Assembly: GCF_000346465.2 (NCBI RefSeq)
Contig: NC_034011.1
Location: forward strand, 11,775,195 to 11,839,194
Direction of reading: 5' to 3'
DNA from: Prunus persica
Taxonomy: Eukaryota > Streptophyta > Magnoliopsida > Rosales > Rosaceae
Length of the DNA: 64,000 nt
Shown here: positions 56,871 through 64,000 of the stretch, in pieces
Position numbering within the stretch: position 1 is the first letter of the stretch
Layout: each line of letters starts with the position of its first letter
Translations under genes and position numbers: made by a program
The notes under the pieces: generated by a model
What the model saw: the letters and a program-made list of their open reading frames with translations, nothing else
Database searches by the model: none
Told to the model about the DNA's origin: nothing

Positions 56871-58215
56871 TCAATCTCAAACCATTAAAAACATTAAAAA
56901 AAATGGCCAAAACCAAATTTGTATTGCATTTTCCCAAACTCTTTTATGTTCAAATCCATCTTACCTACAAACAAAACGTCACAAGTCCACTATTATCATT
57001 TTTCGTGTAACTACACTAGTATGTCAACGAAAAACACCTATTGTCGTACCCATATGTGCAAAAAAATATAGTTCATATCAGAATTTTATACCACTCAACA
57101 ACAACCGTGACCAGTTCAAAAAATTATAGCAACAACCGGAAAATGAATGGTTTACTTAAACATTTTTACATAATCTCAAATTCCTATTTATTGTTGGGTT
57201 TGTGGTCTGCTCTTCCTAATTTAGTGTACAAAAAAAAAAAATAAACAAACAAACAAAAAAAGAAGCAAACTTCTAAGTATGCACAACAATAAATAAATTT
57301 CTTTCATATGCATAACAATCAAATGACTATTCCTAATTTAGTGTACATAAAAAAATATATATATAAAATAAAAAAATAAAAAAAGCGAACTTTTAGATAT
57401 GCACAACAAGTACATAAATTTCTTTCATATGCATAACAATCGAACGACTATGCATGAAAAAAAGAAGCAAACAGAGTAACTCCATTAGGAGTAAGAACAC
57501 TTACAAAAAATGATACCCAATAGCACATAATCGAAACACGCAATTTACCTACTCCCCAAGCATGCCCATCAAATATGACCCCATAATGTACTCACTCATA
57601 CCCATTTGTAGAAATTACTTGGACCTTATCTACTTACATCTCCTGTATTATCTACGTATGGAAAAACAACACTTGTGTGCTCATATTGGAATTTCACCGA
57701 ACACGTGATGTGCGCAAGTAGTTGTAGGTAAATTATTGGTCTGAAGCATTTACATAAAAAAAAAAACAAAAAGATTAGGCATAATTTTATGTTTAGGCAT
57801 GAAAATACAATTGGTCTGAAAATTTCATATGGTAGAGTGGCATCAGCGGACGTGAAAAGAACCTTAGAGAAATCAACAACCACCTATCCTTCCTTTTCAA
57901 AATCTTGCTACCGCCGATTATTAGGATCCAAAACTCCACATAAATTATTCATTCGTGCTCATGTCGAAGCATTTTTATGAAAAAAGGAAGTGTTACGATC
58001 TCCATATTACAGCCAGTTCACGCAGGAGCATTGTTGCCAATAAATTTCCTCTAGCTCTAGCATCTTATCAAGTTCACATTCAGTTGTTTTTCACTATTGA
58101 GAGCTTACATCAGAGGGGAGGAGCCAATTTCAATTGTCCAAGCTTTTGCTGTAAACTAGAAACTTTCTTTTTTGTGCTGCCAAACTTAACCTATTGCCAC
58201 TTAGTCAAATCTTGA
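56871..58215. other. Non-coding DNA with a tandem repeat
   Basis: No gene is seen. About 117-120 bp is duplicated: tcctaatttagtgtaca at 57214 and 57331, and aaatttctttcatatgcataacaatc at about 57295 and 57415, with A-rich cores. Short open frames elsewhere have no recognisable features. The minus-strand gene promoter might lie near 56900-57100. Confidence 0.5.
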
Positions 58216-59600
58216 GCACATCTAGAAATATTGTGGATAGGGTTCTCACCACTGGCCCATGCACACCGAATTACCTCACCACATTCTTCGTCCTTGGACC
58301 ACATCTTTTCAAACTAGAGTCGTCGAGACCCAAAGGTCGCATCGTATCTATGTCACCCTATTGATATACCTGAATAAGAATTGGATGATTGTTAGAGGAA
58401 TAAACCACCGAAAAGTGAGTAGTGAAGTTTCCCCACTGTTGCAGGAAGGGTAGATTCCCAAAACCTTTATTTAGCGGTGCCTGAACATTAGCCGCATTTT
58501 TCGGGTAGTTGCTCCAAGTAAATTTATAACTTGTAAATGGAAACTGGAGGAGAGAACAATCAGAAACAACACATTTAAAATCCTCCAATTGGCTCTCCAT
58601 CCTTAAACGATCCCCACTCTTCTTCGTAATATCAAGAATCTTATTATAATCACTACAACATAACCAGGGTCTCATATCCACTCTACTCAAGTGTCCCAGT
58701 AACTCCCATGAATGATATCGTTGAGTAGACTCCAGGTGTCTATAAAAACAAGTAATCCTATCACTACCCTAGAGCACTAAACGAGTTAGGCCAAGTAACC
58801 TGAACATCTATATGACCCGCAGAAGAGGATATCAGTACCACTTGCATTCCATGTTTCCATAACAGGCACAACCTTTTCAGAAAGACCAATCTATGGAACA
58901 CAATATACACCTCTAACCCCTAACCTAGTTACCAATTCTCCCATTTTAACCGTAGTCATATGGTTTCAACAAGGAAGATCAAATCCGGCTTCTTTTCCTG
59001 GAGAAGATTATTCAAGTCTCGAAATATTTGTTGGTTGCCAAACCCCTGAACGTTCCAACTGAAGACCAATATTAAGATCGAGGAGACCCCTTAAGGCTAG
59101 TCTCTTCCGCCTATTCAGTAACATTAATAAGGCAAAGACGTCGTCTGCTATAACCAATAGAGCCGACATCTTCATTCTACTCCCTCTTTAGAAGCTCACC
59201 TTTTCATTTGCCTTTCCCCTAGAGACACTCCCTTCCATTGCCGTTTTCACGCACTGTGTGCCATGCTTTCTTGGTCTACCCCTTCCCCTCTTCTTCCCTA
59301 TACCCTCAGTCTGTCTAATCAAGGGCATAAAGTTGAAAGGGTCAGATGTAGAGTTTTCAACCATATCAAACATTTCAGACAAGTAGCCAATTGAAGCTCT
59401 GCCATATTGTTCACGTGAAACTGCGATTCGTTAGCCCTAGTAAAGCCAAAGAACCCAACGGATTTTCTAACCATGTGGAGAAGACAACGTGTTGGGTTTG
59501 TGGTTTCCCAGTCATTTGTGACGCCAAAGGTTATGTGATCATGTCTGAACAATCCACTCCCCATCTAACAAATCATAAGCCGGCAAAGGAGACAAGACAT
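58216..59600 (-). pseudogene. LINE fragment: ORF1 tail and AP-like endonuclease
   Basis: On the minus strand pieces in several frames read FGVTNDWETTNPTRCLLHMV and KKRGRGRPRKHG (59188-59564, ORF1-like tail), then FSWNVQGFGNQQIFRDLNNLL and KKPDLIFLVET (endonuclease start, near 59000-59100), RPWLCCSDYNKILD, MESQLEDFKCVVSDCSLLQF and YKFTWSNYPKNAANVQAPLNKGF (58358-58690). This is the exo-endo-phos domain of a plant LINE. Many stops. Reverse transcriptase is not seen below 58216. Confidence 0.8.
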
Positions 59601-60398
59601 GCCTAACCCCACCTTTCTGAGTATTGAAGGGAACTTCATTGAATAAGGTATCATCTCCCACCATAGTTGCTAGCCACCAGCTACCTCTTCCCCCTATTAT
59701 TTCCTAGTTTTGCAAGGGAATGATGTCATGTTGGCTTTAATGTATGGGCACGATGCTATTCTATATATGAAAATATATTTCCGGTCATAGCTAGCAAATC
59801 ACTGAAGAGCATAAACTAAGTAAGAAGGATTATGCCTAAACTACGTGTCAAGAATTAGAAGATTTTGAGCAAATAAGGATTCATGCCTATAACCTGTTGC
59901 AACCTAAAAAACATAAAGTGCTGAGAAGTGTTTCTTCCTTGGCCACAATCGTTTTGATGCAATCAAGATTTAGCAAACCACCCACTTCACCAACATCATT
60001 TGCACTTGGCTGCAAAGGTCACCATGCTAGCACGCCACACATTCACTCACCCAAAGAAGGACATTAGTTGCAATCTTTCTCTTATCCAAAAATTTTCTAC
60101 TTTATTATTTATCATTCATAAAGGAGCCGAGATTATTCGAGCTCAACAAATGTCAAGTCCAAACCTTAATTAGAGCACATATCGTTCTCGAATGTTGACA
60201 TTGGAATCCAACTCAATGAAAATTCTGAGAAGTGAAAAACACTCGACCAATTATTGAGAATTACCATAATCCCATCCCCATGATGCCGTAAGTGCTAATC
60301 ATAACATCGCAACATTTACAATAAAACATTCAACTGTTTTACCAGGAGCAGATCATATATCCCTGAAATTGGTGTCGCCTCCATGTCCCCTTCCTATT
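59601..60398. other. Region without a recognised gene
   Basis: A/T-rich DNA; I see no coding signal, repeat or element end that I can support. Confidence 0.4.
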
Positions 60399-60924
60399 TG
60401 CTTGACATATGTCTATCCACTTAATAGAAAATTAACACTATCAATTTTAAATAAAACTTAAAAAATAAAAACAAAAAGGAAAAAAAACAAAAACAAAAAC
60501 CTAGCATTAGGAGCCATGACCCACGACCCCCCACCCCTTAACCCCAACAACCACCTAACATCACCACTCCAAACCATCGAAGATAGCCCCCTGTCCTCCT
60601 CACTGACACCCCAACCCCTCATTGAACCACCATTGAATCATGAGTGGCAATCCTCAACTTTCAACCATGCTGACAAAGATCTAGCATCACATTTCTCCTA
60701 TAAACCCTACAAACCCACCCCGATCAACTACCAAAATTAATGTTGCTCATATCCAACATGAAATACTTTCCATGAAATTTTTTAGGATCCTCAAAAGTTC
60801 CCCTTCTTCGGCGACTCTAACTTCAAGTTAGAGAGGATGATGATTTTTATATTATTTTTTATATTAAAAAAAAATAACCTAATAGTGTTAATCTTCAATT
60901 AAGTGAGTGGACATGTGTGAAGCA
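60399..60924. mobile_element. Small TIR element (MITE-like)
   Basis: The left end tgcttgacatatgtctatcc and the right end, reverse-complemented tgcttcacacatgtccactc, continue pairing through cacttaat and attaacactat, giving inverted repeats of about 45 bp. The 526-bp body has no transposase. A clear target duplication was not found. It directly abuts the possible left end of the next repeat (taagagcatttcc at 60926). Confidence 0.6.
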
Positions 60925-61268
60925 TATAAGAGCATTTCCAGCATTGAGGGCTGGAAATGGCAGCCCTAGCAAATGGTAGGGGCCACCAAACCGTGCAAGC
61001 CCAAAGGCAGATCGAGCTCGAGCTCGTGCCCAAGGGCTGATGGCATAAACCCTATTTTCCGCCAACAGCTACAAGCCATGTGGTGCATACTAGTGTGTTT
61101 GATCCTAATTTCTCCTCCAATCCAACAGTGTCAAAAAATTAGAAATGAGTTTTCAAAAAATACCAAAAAATTCTGATTTTTTTTCTGTCTATAAATACCT
61201 ACCAATATTCTTCACTTTCCACACCAAATTTTCTTCACTTTCCAAATTTCATTTGTGCAAAAATATAA

Positions 61269-61985
61269 ATGTCCTCTTCCATCGAAGTCGAAGGATCATG
61301 GACAACCATGGAAGGTGTTCTGTTGTGTGAGTGTTGGGTCTAAGTTGGTCATTGCCAAATCACAAGCAATGAGATGAAGTTCTCTCATATATGAAGAAAA
61401 TTCATGCCGAAATTTGTGAAAGATCGGGTTCGAGTTGTACAAAAATGGCCTTGGTTAGTAGGTGGAAAATTTTGAATAAAGAGTTAGGGAAGTTGAGAGA
61501 TGCGTTGGTAAAAGCGAGGGACAATGTTAAAAGCGGCGAAATTCTTGGCAACAAGGTAAATTTTTGTAATTGCCATTTTATTAAATTTAATGTCCTATTT
61601 TTTGAAATTTTCTTACATGTCTAATTTTTTTTTTTTTAAAATTATAGATTATGCAAACACAAATGTTGTTCGGTGCCATTGGCCAAGGCAAAAACTCTTT
61701 CAACAATCACTAATGTTGGGAGGTTGTGAAAAATTGTTCAAGATTCAAAATTATTCCCATGGGTCCAACTGTTGTGTTGAATGAGATATCGCTCCACTAT
61801 TCACAGGCATCAGATTCACTGGTGGAGTCCCTAATGAATCAAGACTCACCAATCCAAAGGGAGCCGAGGCTTATTGGGAGAAAGGCGGCAAAGACCAAGA
61901 GAGGGAGTAATTCGACCAATGATTGTGCAAAACCATTAGGTTGTATTGAGAAGTGTTGGCATTTATTAATTAGTTGTATTGCTTG
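61269..61985 (+). pseudogene. Second Myb/NAM-associated gene copy, decayed
   Basis: ATG at 61269 gives MSSSIEVEGSWTTMEGVLLC, then stops (after CECWV near 61346 and at the TATATGAAG area near 61390) and a frame change lead to KKIHAEICERSGSSCTKMALV and SRWKILNKELGKLRDALVKAR. The second exon reads MLFGAIGQGKNSFNNH, CWEVVKNCSRFKIIPMGPTVV and IGRKAAKTKRGSNSTND. It is clearly related to the minus-strand copy at 16542-17264, including cactttccacaccaaat leader text. A TATA box (ctgtctataaatacc) is at about 61185-61199. Confidence 0.75.
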
Positions 61986-62008
61986 TCTTTTATTTAATTA
62001 GTTGTACT

Positions 62009-62290
62009 AAACTTGGAGTGGTTCCAAGCATTGAGTCACTAGTCATTTTATTTTGTGACAACAATGGGGCTATAGCACAAGCCAAGGAACCAAGGTCTCA
62101 TCAAAGATCCAAGCACATTCAGAAACGCTATCACTTAATCAGGGAATATGTTGCTGATGGAGATATTAGCATGCTCAAGGTGGCTTCAGCAGACAACATA
62201 GTAGATCCACTAACAAAGCCTATGAGTCAGCTTCAGCTGGACCAACACATAGAGAAGATAGGTGTTAGACACATGTCAGATTTGCTTTAA
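62009..62290 (+). pseudogene. Ty1/Copia RNase H C-terminal fragment
   Basis: The frame reads LGVVPSIESLVILFCDNNGA, SHQRSKHIQKRYHLIREYVA and SADNIVDPLTKPMSQLQLDQH, then stops at 62288-62290. This is the highly conserved C-terminal end of Copia RNase H (CDN, KHI..RYH, DPLTKP). The rest of pol is missing; Myb/NAM-related DNA lies to its left. Confidence 0.9.
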
Positions 62291-62291
62291 A

Positions 62292-63760
62292 GTGCAAGGG
62301 GGAGATTGTTAGAAATATGCCCTTAAAGCCAACTAATTATGTAATAGTTAGAGTTAAGGAATCTTTGATAAATAACATGTTATGTTATCAATGGGCAAGA
62401 ATGGTTGTTTTATACATTAAATCATCCTCAATATATAGAACAACCATAGTCCAAGGAATACACAAGTGGATATGAGAGCTATGTAATGAGATTGCATACG
62501 TGGGACTTCTCATCATCTCTAAATCCTGAATATGTTCCTGGTCATAGGAATATTAATTGGGCGTCAATATTCCGCAAAGACCAGTACACACAGTATCATC
62601 TCTATATGTAGGAAATGGCAAGGTCTTAAGTCATTAAGTGTGGAGACACATCGATATGTGTGTAGGTGCTTGTAGAATAACAAGGACACTGAACGCGATC
62701 CAACACATGAGTTACAGCATGGAAGTCTTTACTCACATGTCAAGTTGGAACTCATAAATTGCATGGTGCAAACTAATCCTTAGACCTGAGGCATCATAGA
62801 TGTTTTGTGGCTATGTTGTTAATCTTTGGGGGCACTATACGGTCATGTTGAATTAGGTATAGCTTAAAGGTGCTCATCGGGATTCTCAATAGGGTCATGG
62901 AAGCAAATGACTATTTATCTAAACTTAAGAAAATGCGAAGGCTTTCTATTAGTAGTAGTGCATATTCCCAATCTCAAATAAAAGAGTTTTATGAAATTAA
63001 TTTGATTTGCAAAACAAATAGAGGGAGTATCATACAACTACTAATATGATTTAGAATAATAGTTGTCCTAGGCCAAGTAGTTTAATTGGATGAAGCATGT
63101 TTATGATGAGACCTTAAACCCTCAATTTACTAAATAAAGTAGAAAGACGATTGACTTTTTGAAAGCTTAGTCTTGCCCTTCCACCATGGTGAATTCCGAA
63201 TAGGCTTGACCCTTGTGAAGGCTTTGCCTCATACATGAGGGGTTGACAACAAGATGTTCTTGCTTAGGAAGAATTCATTTATACATTGGATGTTGCAAGG
63301 ATAGGCTCAGACATGGACCAACATTCTATTATGATGAGGTTCATGATTGAATCACTATACTTTGCAAGAATGGTGGGCTAATACTTAACTAGTACAATGG
63401 TGTCTCGCAATAATATTTGGGAGTATACATTTGCTAAAGGCCAAATTATATGGGAACTCACATCATGATGTGAACAAGTAGAAGGACTCTCTCTTTATCA
63501 TTTGTGTTATCCCAAGATCCTATTATGGTGTGGTGATCCAAATAATAAGGAGCCCCTCATCCTGCTAAGAGAAATCTTATAGAAGTCTCTCGTATTCCAT
63601 TTTTTAGGGATTATGAAAATCGTTTAAAATAGTGGGAGGAGCCATAGAATTTAAAAATCCTAAATCTATGGCATTAACCAAAACAATCTAATTTTATTTC
63701 TATTATGTTTGTAGATACTTTTGTAGATCCTCATTCATAACACATTACACAAAGCAAGCC
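62292..63760 (+). mobile_element. Copia polypurine tract and LTR-like DNA, right border unknown
   Basis: After the RNase H stop, gtgcaagggggagat (62292-62306) is a Copia-type polypurine tract, and TGTTAGAAATATGCCC at 62307 is a typical Copia LTR start. I could not find the LTR end or a TGGTATCAGAG-type primer-binding site before the next coding signal, so the border is left open. No other gene is seen in the stretch. Confidence 0.55.
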
Positions 63761-63764
63761 TCAA

Positions 63765-64000
63765 ATGATCCATATAATGTCAAAAGGGATTAGCTTCCAT
63801 AAGGATACTAAAAAGAAGAAGATATGTAATGTACATCTTTCATGCACAAGGAACAAAACTTATGAAGAGGGCAATTTTTTCCTTGAGTCAGTAATGGCAG
63901 TTGAAACTTCCACCTGGATAATGGATTCAGAGCTAGCAGACACGTTTGCAATACATTGCAAGGTCTAGCAGATCATAGGAAGTTGTCAAAATGGGAAATA
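63765..64000 (+). pseudogene. Ty1/Copia gag-protease fragment at the window edge
   Basis: The frame reads EEGNFFLESVMAVETSTWIM and DSELADT, where the protease family has DSGA-TDH, then after a frame change near 63943 VCNTLQGLADHRKLSKWEI, the usual protease continuation. So the active-site glycine is replaced and the frame is broken. It runs out of the window. Confidence 0.7.

Noticed and set aside
60516..60740. Proline-rich 74-residue open frame
   Set aside because: It lies inside a small TIR element and has no recognisable domain or supporting signals.

Overview
This window is repeat-dense nuclear DNA from a flowering plant. The evidence is spliced CACTA, PIF/Harbinger and LINE genes with GT-AG introns, plant Ty3/Gypsy lineages (Athila-like and Tat-like), Ty1/Copia remnants, CT microsatellites and plant mobile domain genes. 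From memory, several of the protein families resemble those common in Rosaceae genomes (Prunus/Malus type), but this is an inference I could not test. I see no intact ordinary host gene, no tRNA or rRNA, and one 100-N assembly gap (13689-13788).

Layout. 1-11910: most of a CACTA (En/Spm) transposon whose left end lies outside the window. It carries two plus-strand genes. The first joins a plant-transposase domain to a Ulp1-type cysteine protease (1221-4870, two premature stops and an apparent missing exon). The second is a TNP2 transposase (7116-10464, one frameshift). Its non-coding DNA, introns included, is filled with CGTCG/CGACG motifs. 11911-18390: low-information DNA, the gap, a TypA/BipA-like fragment, a LINE 3' remnant and a Myb/NAM-associated gene on the minus strand. 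18390-21350 and 37770-42100: two direct copies of one segmental duplication. It holds retroelement leader/LTR sequence, a Mutator-like element with a 9-bp target duplication, and 3' exons of a broken minus-strand gene. 21611-24421: decayed plant mobile domain gene. 24422-30545: Athila-like Gypsy DNA in the order integrase, LTR, primer-binding site, gag, as if two elements share one LTR. 30546-37700: a minus-strand Gypsy gag split by a nearly intact PIF/Harbinger element (32393-37373, TSD TTG).

41749-56870: a broken minus-strand gene of unknown function. It is interrupted by a nested pair of TIR elements (42420-43570, inner one 42597-43386) and by a young 11.9-kb Tat-like Gypsy element (44047-55969, TSD AAACA) sitting in a short intron. 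The Tat element has near-identical LTRs, but its gag-pol carries a frameshift, a stop, a deletion and a replaced reverse transcriptase aspartate. It also carries a spliced gene on the opposite strand (46876-49116), preceded by a field of short TTGCCGTTCGGCAA-type palindromes. 56870-64000: non-coding DNA, a LINE endonuclease fragment, a small TIR element, a second Myb/NAM-associated pseudogene, and Copia fragments running off the window edge.

As a whole the window is a stack of at least four DNA-transposon classes and three LTR lineages inserted into one another. The nesting (inner MITE in outer MITE in gene exon; Tat in gene intron; Harbinger in Gypsy gag; Mutator-like element copied inside a segmental duplication) gives a relative order of events that can be read directly from the sequence.
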